In this document: positions 25,886 to 34,888 of the stretch, one piece after another
Numbering within the stretch: the stretch's first letter is position 1
Layout of the letters: every line of letters starts with the position of its first letter
From: Phaeobacter piscinae
GTDB taxonomy: Bacteria; Pseudomonadota; Alphaproteobacteria; Rhodobacterales; Rhodobacteraceae
Direction of reading: 5' to 3'
DNA length: 64,000 nucleotides
NCBI RefSeq assembly: GCF_002407245.1
Contig: NZ_CP010681.1
Coordinates: 186,001 to 250,000 of the forward strand
Notes under the pieces: model-generated
Database searches by the model: none
The model's input: the letters and a program-made list of their open reading frames with translations, nothing else
Told to the model about the DNA's origin: nothing
Made by a program: the position numbers and the translations under genes

Positions 25886-27823
25886 ATGGGAATGACGGTG
25901 ACACAGACAGTGGTGGCGGCAGATCGCAGAGCAGAGCAGGATGGGGCAACGGCCCCGTTGCCTCAGGTCGTGCTGAACGGTGCCAGCTACAACGCAACGC
26001 CCGGACAACGGCCGGTCATGGTGGATCGCTGCGATACGGTGGCGAAGCTCTTTGCACTGCGCTGCCGCACGCTTGGTCCCCGCACCGCGCACCGAGAGAA
26101 GGACATGGGCATCTGGAAGGCCTATTCCTGGCAAGATTATTGGGACCACGCTGAGAAGATCGGCCTCGGCCTGATGGCGCTTGGGTTGGAGCGCGGCGAA
26201 GTTGTCTCAATCCTCAGCGAAGATCGCAAGGAATGGCTCTACCTCGATATGGGTATTCAGGGCGCCGGGGCAATTGCCTCGGGGGTCTACACCACGGATT
26301 CAGCGCAGCAGCTGGTCTATCTGGTCAACGACAGCGGCAGCCGGTTTCTGGTGGTGGAGAATGACGAACAGCTGGACAAGTTTCTGGAGATTGAGGCGGA
26401 GGTTCCGCACCTGCGCTGGGTGATCATTCTGGACCGCGACGGGCTGCATGATCTCCGGCATGAAAAATGTCTGTTTCTCGATCAGCTCTATGATCAGGGG
26501 GCAGCCTATAAAATCGCCAATCCAACGGCGTTTGAGGATGCGGTGGCGCGATCTCGACCGGATGATACTGCGCTGCTGATCTATACCTCGGGCACCACGG
26601 GTCTGCCTAAGGGCGCCATGCTGAGCCATGAGAATATTCTGGCCACGATGGAGTCAGGTGCGCGGTCGCTGGAGTGTTATGCCACGGATGAACAGCTGTG
26701 TTTCCTGCCGCTGTGCCATATTCTTGAGCGCAACGTCTCGGTCTATCTGCCGATGGCGGCGGGCAGTACGGTCAACTTCGCCGAAAGCCCGGAGACGGTC
26801 TTTGACAATATTCAGGAAGTCTCGCCTGCAACCTTCTTTGCGGTGCCGCGTGTCTGGGAGAAAGTCTATTCCCGCGTTCTGGTGCTGGCGCAGGAGGCAA
26901 CCTGGCTGGGTCGCTGGGCCTTTAACCGGGCGGTGGCGGCGGGCGCGGCGCGGGCCAACTATGTGCTGGCCGCGAAACCCGTCCCGAGCGGCATCGCGCT
27001 GCGCTACCGTATCTGGGATCTGCTGGTCCTGCGGAATCTGCGGCGGATGCTGGGGCTGGACCGGTTGCGCCGGGGCGGTACGGGGGCGGCCCCGATCTCA
27101 CCTGAGTTGCTGCGCTGGTACTGGTCGATCGGGGTGCCTCTGATCGAAGGTTACGGGATGACCGAAAACGCCGGGCTAACCGCAGCCAATCGGGTTTTGT
27201 CGCATCGTCCAGGCACTGTTGGTCAGGCAGTGCCAGGCGTCGAGATCCGCATCGCGCCGGATGGCGAAATTCAGCTTTGGGGGCTGAACAATTTCCAGGG
27301 CTACTGGAACAAGCCTGAAAAAACCGCTGAAACCTATACTGAGGACGGCTGGTTGCGCACAGGAGACGTCGGACAGCTGGATGATGCAGGTTTCTTAACC
27401 ATCACCGGGCGGATCAAGGACATTATCATCACTGCTGGTGGGAAGAATATCACCCCGGCGGAAATCGAGAGCCGACTAAAATTCAGCCACTATATTTCCG
27501 ATGCAGTGGTGATTGGTGATCGGCGTAAATTCCTGACCTGCCTGATTATGATTGATCAGGAGAACGTCGAGAAATTTGCCCAGGATCGAAAAATCCCGTT
27601 TAGTGATTTTGCCTCGCTCTGTGCGGCGGAACAGGTGGTTGATCTGATCCGGGGGGAGGTCGATGCGGTGAACAGGGATTTTGCGCGCGTCGAACAGATC
27701 AAGGATTTTCGCCTGATCAATGTCCTGCTGACGGCTGAGGATGACGAGCTGACCGCAACGATGAAGCTGAAACGCGGGCTGGTGGAGAAAAAGCACAAGC
27801 ACCTGATTGACCAGATGTACTGA
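25886..27823 (+). CDS. AMP-dependent synthetase / long-chain acyl-CoA ligase
   Basis: Adenylate-forming acyl-CoA ligase, 645 residues, of the long-chain fatty-acid CoA ligase (FAA1-like) group. The AMP-binding motif YTSGTTGLPKGAML is clear, followed by EGYGMTENAG and TGDVGQLDDAGFLTITGR. Near the C-terminus TATMKLKRG provides the catalytic Lys. It lies within the liv-type operon, 43 bases after the second ATPase and before the binding protein, so the imported acid is probably activated to its CoA thioester on entry. The exact acid cannot be told. Two ATGs (25886, 25892) are possible starts. Confidence 0.93.
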   Translation: MGMTVTQTVVAADRRAEQDGATAPLPQVVLNGASYNATPGQRPVMVDRCDTVAKLFALRCRTLGPRTAHREKDMGIWKAYSWQDYWDHAEKIGLGLMALGLERGEVVSILSEDRKEWLYLDMGIQGAGAIASGVYTTDSAQQLVYLVNDSGSRFLVVENDEQLDKFLEIEAEVPHLRWVIILDRDGLHDLRHEKCLFLDQLYDQGAAYKIANPTAFEDAVARSRPDDTALLIYTSGTTGLPKGAMLSHENILATMESGARSLECYATDEQLCFLPLCHILERNVSVYLPMAAGSTVNFAESPETVFDNIQEVSPATFFAVPRVWEKVYSRVLVLAQEATWLGRWAFNRAVAAGAARANYVLAAKPVPSGIALRYRIWDLLVLRNLRRMLGLDRLRRGGTGAAPISPELLRWYWSIGVPLIEGYGMTENAGLTAANRVLSHRPGTVGQAVPGVEIRIAPDGEIQLWGLNNFQGYWNKPEKTAETYTEDGWLRTGDVGQLDDAGFLTITGRIKDIIITAGGKNITPAEIESRLKFSHYISDAVVIGDRRKFLTCLIMIDQENVEKFAQDRKIPFSDFASLCAAEQVVDLIRGEVDAVNRDFARVEQIKDFRLINVLLTAEDDELTATMKLKRGLVEKKHKHLIDQMY

Positions 27824-27869
27824 CATAACGGGCGCATCCGCGCCGGGGGACACAAGGGAGTAAGCGCAG

Positions 27870-29030
27870 ATGAAGACATGGACAGCGAAGCTTGTCGGGG
27901 TAGCTCTGGCAGCGGGGCTTGCGCCGCAGGCGATGGCGGACACTCAGGGCGTCAGCGACAGCGAAATCGTGTTGGGGTCAGTCAATGACCTAAGCGGGAT
28001 CTTTGCCGCGGTGGGCGTGCCTGCTGTAAATGGCGCCAATCTACGTTTCGAGGAAGCCAATGCAAATGGCGGGGTCCATGGCCGTCAGCTCCGTTTCGTG
28101 GTGGAAGACAATGGCTACCAGATCCCGCGGGCGATGCAGGGCTACAACAAGCTTCTGAACCGCGATCAGGTGTTTGCGATGCTGTTGTCGCTTGGCACAC
28201 CGATGAATATCGCCGGTTTTAAACTGCTCGACCCGAAGGGCATTCCCAACATCAGCCCGCTGACCGCTGCGCGACAGATGCTGCAGGACCCGGTGGACAA
28301 CAAATTTATCGGCTTTTCCAGCTACTATGATCAGGTGCGGGCCGGGGTGAGCTATCTGGCAGAGGAGTTCGATGCCAAGGAAGTCTGCTCCATGTATATC
28401 CCGTCCGACTTTGGCAAGGAGATCAAGGAGGGCAGTGCGGATATTGCCGCCGACCTGGGCCTGCGCTTCGCTGCTGAGACGACGCACAAACCGGATGAGT
28501 TGGATTTTGTTGGCTCCCTCACCAAGCTGAAGGCGGAAGGGTGCGATGTCGTCACCATGGCGCTTGGCGTGCGGCAGGGGATCACCGTGGTTGGCACGGC
28601 CAAGAAACTGGGTTGGACAGATGTGAAATTCCTCAACACCTCTGCCGGATTTCTTGAGGTGGTGGCCGCCGTACCGGGCGGCGTGACAGACGGGTTATAT
28701 GCGGCGGCAGGCTGGGCCGATCTGATCGCCCGGGCCGATGATGAAGTGCCCGCCAAGTTTATGGCGGATTATGAGGCCAAGTTCGGCCAGCCCGCCGGTG
28801 GCTTTGCCATGCTTGGATATAGCGCTGCCAATACCGTGGTGAACGCGCTGGAGGCGGCGGGCCCCGAGCTGACGCATGAGAGCTTTATCAAGGGGATGGA
28901 AAGCCTCGATTTCTTTGATGCGCTGACTGACACACAGATCACCTATGGTCCTGATGACCATCGCGGTGCCGATGTCATTGTTATTTCGGTGGTTGAAAAC
29001 GGCGTCTGGAAAGAGTTGAGCCGGAAGTAA
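27870..29030 (+). CDS. Periplasmic substrate-binding protein of the liv-type ABC transporter
   Basis: Type I periplasmic binding protein (LivK/aromatic-acid binding family), 386 residues, with a Sec signal ending near PQAMA-D. The segment IVLGSVNDLSGIFAAVGVPAVNGANLRFEEANANGG-type start is characteristic, with substrate specificity not deducible. AAGGGAG precedes the ATG. It is the last gene of the operon, closed by a strong terminator. Members of this family beside acyl-CoA ligases often bind aromatic or aliphatic acids. Confidence 0.92.
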   Translation: MKTWTAKLVGVALAAGLAPQAMADTQGVSDSEIVLGSVNDLSGIFAAVGVPAVNGANLRFEEANANGGVHGRQLRFVVEDNGYQIPRAMQGYNKLLNRDQVFAMLLSLGTPMNIAGFKLLDPKGIPNISPLTAARQMLQDPVDNKFIGFSSYYDQVRAGVSYLAEEFDAKEVCSMYIPSDFGKEIKEGSADIAADLGLRFAAETTHKPDELDFVGSLTKLKAEGCDVVTMALGVRQGITVVGTAKKLGWTDVKFLNTSAGFLEVVAAVPGGVTDGLYAAAGWADLIARADDEVPAKFMADYEAKFGQPAGGFAMLGYSAANTVVNALEAAGPELTHESFIKGMESLDFFDALTDTQITYGPDDHRGADVIVISVVENGVWKELSRK

Positions 29031-29053
29031 GCCGTATTCTTGCAATGAAAACC

Positions 29054-29093
29054 AAAGAGCCTGCAGATCGCGATCTGTAGGCTCTTTCTTATT
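29054..29093 (+). terminator. Rho-independent terminator after the substrate-binding protein
   Basis: Two 17-base arms (29054-29070 and 29071-29087), AAAGAGCCTGCAGATCG and its complement with one G-T wobble, are followed by TTCTTATTCT. It ends the liv-acyl-CoA ligase unit. Confidence 0.9.
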
Positions 29094-29184
29094 CTGCAAA
29101 AACAATCCGAGATATCAGGTCTGACCGGGCTTCATATCATGCACATATTTGAATATCATAAGAATGTGTCGAGGGAGGCAGATC

Positions 29185-30102
29185 ATGACAGTGACAAGAC
29201 GGCGTTTTGTGCAGGGGCTGGGGGCGGGCATGGCTTTGTTGCCAGCGAGTCGCGTTTGGGCCGAAACCCGAATCTCGCTTGGTGGTGCGGAGGTTCTCAG
29301 CCTGTCCGATGGTCAGATGCGTCTGCCGCCGTCGTTCCTATACGGTGATCTGGATCCCGCCATGCTTGCCCCGGTTCTGGCAGAGCATGGGATGACGCCT
29401 GACGATCCGCTGACGCCGGCGATCAATATCACGCTTCTGCGTGACGCGGACCGCATTGTTCTCTTCGATGCGGGGGCTGGGCCAGCCTTTCAGGATGGGA
29501 CAGGGCAATTGCCGGATGCACTGGCCGCGGTTGGCATCAGCCCAGAGGACGTTACCCATGTTGTCTTTACCCATTGTCACCCGGATCACCTCTGGGGAGT
29601 TTTGGACGATTTTGATGATCCGCTTTTTGGTAACGCAAAGCATTTGATGGGGCGACAGGAGTGGGACTATTGGTTCGACCCGGCGACTGTCGATATGGTT
29701 GGCGAGGATAGGGCGTCCATGGCTGTCGGTGCGCGTCGCCGGATGGAAGTATTGGCAGAGCGAATCACCTTGTTTGACGATGGTGCCGAGATCCTTCCCA
29801 ATGTTGCTGCGCGGGCCACTTTTGGCCATTCGCCTGGCCATATGTCGTTTGAGATCGCCCGTGGCTCAGACAGGGTTATGGTTTTGGGGGATGCGGTTAC
29901 CAACGCGCATGTCAGTTTCTCCGAGCCCGGTTGGGAGATTGCGTCAGATCAGGACCCTGCCCTCGCAGCACAGGTGCGACAAATGCTGTTACAACAACTG
30001 GCTGCGGAACAGATGATGGTGGTGGGCTATCATTTGCCAGCTGGCGGCGTAGGTTATGTTGAGGCATCGGGGGCTGGGTACCGGTTCGTGCAAGGTGCAT
30101 GA
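29185..30102 (+). CDS. Tat-exported metallo-beta-lactamase-fold hydrolase
   Basis: Periplasmic MBL-fold metal hydrolase, 305 residues. The N-terminus carries a twin-arginine signal (TRRRFVQGLGAG...) ending near RVWA-E. The metal motif HCHPDHLWG, a later GHSPGHMSF and GDAVTNAHV supply the usual binuclear site. The start ATG 29185 follows GGGAGG; an upstream in-frame TTG (29149) is unlikely. Substrate unknown: quorum-quenching lactonases, sulfatase-like and detoxifying hydrolases all share this fold. It is monocistronic, after the terminator of the previous operon. Confidence 0.9.
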   Translation: MTVTRRRFVQGLGAGMALLPASRVWAETRISLGGAEVLSLSDGQMRLPPSFLYGDLDPAMLAPVLAEHGMTPDDPLTPAINITLLRDADRIVLFDAGAGPAFQDGTGQLPDALAAVGISPEDVTHVVFTHCHPDHLWGVLDDFDDPLFGNAKHLMGRQEWDYWFDPATVDMVGEDRASMAVGARRRMEVLAERITLFDDGAEILPNVAARATFGHSPGHMSFEIARGSDRVMVLGDAVTNAHVSFSEPGWEIASDQDPALAAQVRQMLLQQLAAEQMMVVGYHLPAGGVGYVEASGAGYRFVQGA

Positions 30103-30118
30103 TATAAAGACAACCTTT

Positions 30119-30146
30119 GCATGTATTTATTTTTTATAAATATGCG
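30119..30146 (+). terminator. AT-rich hairpin after the MBL-fold gene
   Basis: GCAT..ATTTAT pairs with ATAAATATGC around a run of T, 17 bases past the stop. The stem is imperfect and weak, and the T-run is in the loop, so termination is only possible. Confidence 0.35.
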
Positions 30147-30160
30147 GGGTGTGAATGGGG

Positions 30161-30412
30161 CTATATCAGCCGGTCCACGTTGCTAACGCATCCTAATAAC
30201 TGCCTGAGATGGTTGTAGATTGGCACACACAGCTCACAAGGAGGGGTGTGCCCTGCCCAATCAGACCATTCTTGGCTGACATAGTCCTCAGTCAGCGGAG
30301 CACCCGTGAGAAGTAGCGCAACTCCATGTCTGAGAAGGTGGTGCTACCTGCAACAGTTTTTATTGGAAATGCTTGAAACCCCTTAGGTTGTATTATTTTT
30401 GATGACTTTCAT
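30161..30412 (-). pseudogene. Possible degraded small gene, unrecognised
   Basis: Reading the minus strand from ATG 30412 (preceded by AGAGG) to a TAG at 30161 gives about 80 codons only if two frame changes are allowed: one in an A-run near 30395 and one near 30310. The pieces read, for example, VAGSTTFSDMELRYFSRVL and TEDYVSQEWSDWAGHTPPCE, which look protein-like, but I recognise no family. AT-rich sequence also gives chance open frames, so this is a weak call. Confidence 0.2.
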
Positions 30413-30508
30413 TTGCCTCTGTGAGATGGTTAACGCGTGGGTAATCAATTTGATCGGGGTAGGGGGTTTTGGTTCCGGTTGTATTGCTAGAGGTAGTGGG
30501 TTTGGGAT

Positions 30509-32173
30509 ATGGAAAATAAACTTAGAATTCGCCATTTCGGCGCGTTTGGAGTTTTTCTGCCCGATGGAGAGAGTATTCTTCTCGGCTCAAAGCACCAAGC
30601 ATTGTTGGCACTTTTGTCTACCGCCGAGGGCGGAGTACGAACGCGGGCGTTTCTGGAGCGCACCCTTTGGAGTTTGGCGCAGCCAGAACAGGCCAAGGCG
30701 AGCCTGCGCACCGCACTATCGACACTTCGACGACATCTTGGAACGGAATGCGCGTCTCTGCTCTCTGCAAATCGAGAGCGCGTGGTGCTAGATTTGTCCA
30801 AAATTGAAGTGGATGCAGACCCGGGGAAAGGCGATTTCATGGAGGGATTCGAACTTCCTCATGAGACGACATTTGCGGTTTGGTTGGAACAGCAGCGCAA
30901 TGAGTTGACACGAGCGGATGCGCGGAACCGGGCTGCAACCGGAATGCTGAGAGACTACAGCCGTGCCGTGCTTGATAGCCTGTTGCCACCGATAGCGGTG
31001 CTGCCTTTTGTGCATCGTGCGCCAGGAGATGCGAAATCGCCGCTCGGTGCCTTACTATCCGAGGAACTGGTGCGCCATCTGTCGCGCAGTCACGCCTTTT
31101 GCGTGACGTCTTACCTGGCTTCGCGGCAGTTTGACCCGCATCAGATCCGACCAAGTGAAGTCTATTCAATGGCGGGTGCCAATTATTTGGTCTCGGGAAC
31201 GGTAAATCTCACCGGACAGACCTATCGGCTTCAGGTCGATCTGCATGATGCCGAACGTGAGCGGGTTATCTGGTCCCGTGATTTCACAGAGTCCCTGTCG
31301 ACACTGACCAGCGGGTGCAGCGCCGCATTGCGGGATGTGACTGCGCAGATCGGATGGACGGTTGTGGGGGAGTCAGTACGACTTGTCGGCTTTCGCCCCT
31401 TGTCCAAGCACGACAGTCACACGCTGCTGATGGCTGCGATTGCACTGATGCAGGACATGCAGCTGCCGCAGTTCAATCAGGCGCAGGAAATTCTCGCGGT
31501 GTTGCTGGAGCGTGAGGTGCAGCACCCGGTTGCTCTGACCTGGATGGCCATGTGGCACGTGATGCGCGTACAGAAGGGGTTCTCGACCGACCGACAATTG
31601 GATGCGCATCTGGCCAATCAGCTGATTGCGGCGGCACTGGCGCAGGATCCGTCCTTTTCGCTGGCTTTGACCGTGCGCGGATTGATCGCGAGCCACCTGA
31701 TGTTCCGCTTCGATCTGGCGCAGGATTCCTATGACCTTGCGCTGAAGGACAATCCGAACGAGGCTCTGGCTCTGCTGCTCAAGGGGACAACGCTTGCCTA
31801 TCAGAACCAGCCGGAAGATGCCGTGCGCCTGACTGATGCCGCGCGTCGTCTGTCACCGCTTGGGCCGCAGCGATATTACTTTGATTCGCTCTCGGCAACT
31901 GCCAACCTTGGGGCGCAGAACTATGATCGCGCGGTCAGCCTTGCGGATCGGTCGCTACAGGCCAACCCGACGTTCCCGTCAACGTTGCGGACGAAGGCCA
32001 TTGCCCTGCAATCCATGGGTCAAACGGCCAAGGCGCGGGATGTTGTGAAATCCCTGCTGGATGTCCAGCCGGGCTTCAATATCGCCCGCTATGAGAAAGA
32101 CCATGCCGCCCCCAATGCCCCTTTCGGCAAAGACTGGAGCAAGGCGCTGAGATCCGCAGGCGTTCCTGCCTGA
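30509..32173 (+). CDS. Winged-helix/TolB-like/TPR transcriptional regulator
   Basis: Large cytosolic regulator, 554 residues. The first ~100 residues resemble the OmpR/SARP-type winged helix (start MENKLRIRHFGAFGVFLPDG; a segment LRTALSTLRRHLG suits the recognition helix). Residues ~160-260 resemble the TolB-like domain found in CadC/adenylate-cyclase-type regulators (PPIAVLPFVHRAPGD, LSEELVRHLSR, YLVSGTVNLTGQ). The remainder (~290-530) is helical tetratricopeptide-like repeats. No transmembrane segment is visible, unlike CadC. It stands alone between an AT-rich gap and a terminator; its targets may be the neighbouring quinone reductase or MBL hydrolase, but nothing in sequence shows it. Confidence 0.8.
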   Translation: MENKLRIRHFGAFGVFLPDGESILLGSKHQALLALLSTAEGGVRTRAFLERTLWSLAQPEQAKASLRTALSTLRRHLGTECASLLSANRERVVLDLSKIEVDADPGKGDFMEGFELPHETTFAVWLEQQRNELTRADARNRAATGMLRDYSRAVLDSLLPPIAVLPFVHRAPGDAKSPLGALLSEELVRHLSRSHAFCVTSYLASRQFDPHQIRPSEVYSMAGANYLVSGTVNLTGQTYRLQVDLHDAERERVIWSRDFTESLSTLTSGCSAALRDVTAQIGWTVVGESVRLVGFRPLSKHDSHTLLMAAIALMQDMQLPQFNQAQEILAVLLEREVQHPVALTWMAMWHVMRVQKGFSTDRQLDAHLANQLIAAALAQDPSFSLALTVRGLIASHLMFRFDLAQDSYDLALKDNPNEALALLLKGTTLAYQNQPEDAVRLTDAARRLSPLGPQRYYFDSLSATANLGAQNYDRAVSLADRSLQANPTFPSTLRTKAIALQSMGQTAKARDVVKSLLDVQPGFNIARYEKDHAAPNAPFGKDWSKALRSAGVPA

Positions 32174-32219
32174 ACAGGATGAAAGCCGGGTGATCGTTAA
32201 TCCGGGTGAAAACAAGGCA

Positions 32220-32258
32220 GACGCGGGGGCTTGCAAGCCTGCCGCGTCTTCGTTCTTT
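32220..32258 (+). terminator. Rho-independent terminator after the TPR regulator
   Basis: Outer arms GACGCGG (32220-32226) and CCGCGTC (32242-32248) enclose the palindrome GGCTTGCAAGCC; TTCGTTCTTTT follows. Confidence 0.75.
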
Positions 32259-32328
32259 TGCGGGGGTGACTGGTGCCAGGTCTTGCCGACGCAGGCGCTC
32301 GGTCGCATAGGGCGAGAGGGGCCACATC

Positions 32329-33318
32329 ATGAAAGCGATCACATATCGGGCATTTGGACCGGCGGAAACTGTGCTGCAATTGGAGGATCTGCCCGATATT
32401 GCGCCTGCGCGGGGCGAACTGCGCGTTGAACTGGCCTATTCCGGCGTCAACCCATCAGATGTGAAGGCAAGGGCCGGTGCCCGTGCTGGCGTCTCTGAAC
32501 TGCCCTATCCTGTGATTGTCCCGCATAGCGACGGATCTGGCGTGGTCGTCGAGGTGGGCGAGGGGGTTGATCCGGCCCGGATCGGTGAGGAGGTCTGGAT
32601 CTGGAATGGTCAGTGGCAACGTCCAAATGGCACCGCAGCCAGCTCGATCACCCTGCCCGCGAATCAGGCTGCTCCTCTGCCCGCAGGGCTGACCCTACAA
32701 CAGGGGGCAGTCTTGGGTATTCCTGCACTTACAGCGGCTCATACAGTGTTTTCTGGCGGCGATGTCGGTGGCAAAACGGTGCTGATCCAAGGTGGCGCCG
32801 GTACGGTTGGTCTGCTGGCGGTGCAGTTGGCCAAATGGGGCGGCGCGCGGGTGGTTGCCACCTGCTCGTCCGCGGATTTCGAACGGGTGCAGCGTGCCGG
32901 AGCTGATGCAGTGCTGAGTTACGCTGAGGATGATCTGGCTGACCAGATCCTGGCGGCAAACGGGGGCCGTCCCGTGGATCACATTGTTGAGGTCGAATTT
33001 GGCGCCAATTGTGCGGTCGACACCGCCGTCATCGCCCCCAACGGACGCATCACCGCATATGGATCAGCACGGGACATGACCCCAAGCCTGCCGTTCTATC
33101 CCTTGATGTTCAAAGCCGTAACGCTGGAGATGGCGCTGGTCTATCTGTTGCCCGCAGAGGCCCGGCGCAATGCCATCGAACGTATCAATGCCGCTGCGGC
33201 GCAGGGCGCGCTACAGCCTCCTGTCGCTGCGGTTTTCGATCTGGCGGATACAGCTCAGGCGCATCAGGCCGTGGAGGCCGGAAAACGCGCAGGCGCGATC
33301 CTTGTAAAGACTGGGTGA
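32329..33318 (+). CDS. NADPH:quinone reductase-like zinc-independent MDR oxidoreductase
   Basis: Medium-chain dehydrogenase/reductase of the quinone oxidoreductase (QOR) group, 329 residues. It begins MKAITYRAFGPAETVLQL, has the NADPH-binding turn GGAGTVGLLAVQLAK, and lacks the structural-zinc cysteines of alcohol dehydrogenases. QOR enzymes reduce quinones or conjugated carbonyls in electrophile defence. It stands alone between the regulator's terminator and tRNA-Gln. The exact substrate is unknown. Confidence 0.9.
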   Translation: MKAITYRAFGPAETVLQLEDLPDIAPARGELRVELAYSGVNPSDVKARAGARAGVSELPYPVIVPHSDGSGVVVEVGEGVDPARIGEEVWIWNGQWQRPNGTAASSITLPANQAAPLPAGLTLQQGAVLGIPALTAAHTVFSGGDVGGKTVLIQGGAGTVGLLAVQLAKWGGARVVATCSSADFERVQRAGADAVLSYAEDDLADQILAANGGRPVDHIVEVEFGANCAVDTAVIAPNGRITAYGSARDMTPSLPFYPLMFKAVTLEMALVYLLPAEARRNAIERINAAAAQGALQPPVAAVFDLADTAQAHQAVEAGKRAGAILVKTG

Positions 33319-33414
33319 GCCACGAAAAACCAAAGATCGCAGGTGGTGATTTCCAAGGCCAATCCACGCGATCAAAGGGAAGCGCGAAAACTGCATTTTT
33401 TTCCAGAAACCCCC

Positions 33415-33443
33415 TTGCGCCTCCCGATATCTGCCTTTAGACA
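33415..33443 (+). promoter_or_regulatory. Candidate promoter of tRNA-Gln
   Basis: CTTGCGC with TTGCGC at 33415-33420 and TAGACA at 33438-33443 are 17 bases apart, placing the start of transcription a few bases before the tRNA at 33456. Both boxes are poor matches, so confidence is low. Confidence 0.35.
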
Positions 33444-33455
33444 GCCGCTCACCGA

Positions 33456-33530
33456 TGGGGTGTGGCCAAGTGGTAAGGCAACAGTTTTTGGTACTGAAGA
33501 TCGTAGGTTCGAATCCTACCACCCCAGCCA
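33456..33530 (+). tRNA. tRNA-Gln (anticodon TTG)
   Basis: A 75-base cloverleaf with encoded CCA. Acceptor arms TGGGGTG (33456-33462) and CACCCCA (33520-33526) pair fully, with discriminator G. The anticodon loop TTTTGGT holds TTG; the T arm GTAGG-TTCGAAT-CCTAC is canonical. The short T-run after CCA (TTTTTC) may end transcription. Confidence 0.95.
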
Positions 33531-33825
33531 TTTTTCTCTGAACATCCGATGAACTAGGCAGTTTTCCCCGGGCGCATGTGCGGGCGTTTCAGGGCGTTGA
33601 CGCGGTGGTCACGTAAATCGTGGCTCTGACTGCTAGGTGAGTGTTCTTCTTCATATTGCTGGGCAGATGCGATGATACTCAAATCGCGTGTTGATCGGCG
33701 CCGCCGACCTGTGCCTGAGCCTATGGGGCGGACCAGCCGATTTTCATCGTCTGGGAGCGAAGTCAGATGGACCTGTCTTAGACGGGGTAAGATATTGGAT
33801 TTGTTTTAGAAACAGGATGTGGAGA

Positions 33826-34839
33826 TTAGTGCGTGTCACGCAGAATGAGTTCCGCATCCAGCAGCACAGTCTCTTCTTGCGCTTGCGGATGGTCAAGGCG
33901 TCGATCCAAACAGCACAACACCGCAGCGACCATGTCATCAATGGGGTTTCGCAATGTGGTCAGCCGGATGGTTGGCCAGCGGGCCATTTCGATATCGTCA
34001 AAACCGATGACCGAGATATCCTGTGATACGGCACGCCCGGCATCCTTCAGCGCCCCGAGTGCGCCGATGGCCATGGCATCATTGGCACAGAATATCCCAT
34101 CAAAGTCGGCCTGTTCCAACAGTCTTTGGGTGGCGAAATATCCGCTCTCGGTCGTGTAGTTTCCTTTGATTTCTCCAGCAAGGGTGAGCCGATGCTTCAC
34201 CAGGCCCTCGAGCAGCCCATTCCGACGCTCAGCGGTCGCGCCGAAGTCGTCCGGCCCGCCCACAAGTGCGACGTGCTGCCGCCCGCGTTGCGCAAACAGA
34301 TCTGCTGCCAGCAGGGCGGCCTGATGATTGCGCAGACATATGTTGTCGACCCGCTCAGCGTCGATAATACGGCCAGAGGCAATGACGGGGATATGCAGTT
34401 TGCTGCAAAGATCGACAATCTCGGTGGCGAGGCTGCCGCTGCGCAGAATCATCGCGTCCAGCGGATATCGCAGCACCTGAGTGACGGCATCGCGGGCATG
34501 GTCGCCACTACCGGCGATCACCACTGGCCATTTACCCGCAGCGTTTAGGCCAGCAATCAGGGCCGAGGTGGCCTCCTTGTCGTATTCATTCCGCATCTCA
34601 CCCGCAAAGACCGCAACCAGATTTGAGCGGGCGCCCTGCAACGTGGCCGCCAGTGCGTTTGGCTGATAGCCCAACTCGTGGGCGGCCAACAGGATGCGTT
34701 CGCGCTTTTCCTGATCAAGATAGGCGCCCTCGGTGAAGGCCCGCGACACTGCCGAACGCGAAACACCTGCAATTTCAGCGACATCCGCTGCTGTCACGCG
34801 CGAAAGCCGCCTACCAGCTGCTGGCCCTTGTCGTTTCAT
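33826..34839 (-). CDS. LacI-family transcriptional repressor
   Basis: LacI/GalR repressor, 337 residues. The N-terminal HTH reads VTAADVAEIAGVSRSAVSRAFTEG, followed by the LacI-type hinge and a periplasmic-binding-like effector domain. It lies divergent from the ugpBAEC-EEP operon, with CG-centred palindromes in the gap, so it most likely controls that operon. In E. coli ugp is controlled by PhoB and CRP, so a LacI-type regulator here would be a different wiring. The effector could be a glycerophosphodiester or sugar; unproven. Confidence 0.93.
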   Translation of the reverse strand: MKRQGPAAGRRLSRVTAADVAEIAGVSRSAVSRAFTEGAYLDQEKRERILLAAHELGYQPNALAATLQGARSNLVAVFAGEMRNEYDKEATSALIAGLNAAGKWPVVIAGSGDHARDAVTQVLRYPLDAMILRSGSLATEIVDLCSKLHIPVIASGRIIDAERVDNICLRNHQAALLAADLFAQRGRQHVALVGGPDDFGATAERRNGLLEGLVKHRLTLAGEIKGNYTTESGYFATQRLLEQADFDGIFCANDAMAIGALGALKDAGRAVSQDISVIGFDDIEMARWPTIRLTTLRNPIDDMVAAVLCCLDRRLDHPQAQEETVLLDAELILRDTH

Positions 34840-34888
34840 CTGTCGTCCCTTTCGGGCGGGATGTTTTTTTCTTCAAACACCGAAACCC

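Larger units (their letters stand above)
30103..30508. other. AT-rich 406-base gap between MBL hydrolase and TPR regulator
   Basis: No intact gene. The AT content is clearly higher than around it. A hairpin with 7-base arms GGCACAC and GTGTGCC lies in the middle. The minus strand has a protein-like but broken reading frame (listed separately). The promoter of the downstream regulator must be here; I could not assign its boxes. Confidence 0.55.

Noticed and set aside
33211..33552. Reading frames over tRNA-Gln on both strands, with peptides such as VWPSGKATVFGTEDRRFESYHPSH and VVGFEPTI
   Set aside because: These are well-known false translations of tRNA sequence; the cloverleaf explains the region fully.
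33456..33825. tRNA-Gln as an integration site for a mobile element
   Set aside because: No integrase, no repeated tRNA 3' end and no foreign cargo downstream; the next gene is a normal LacI regulator.
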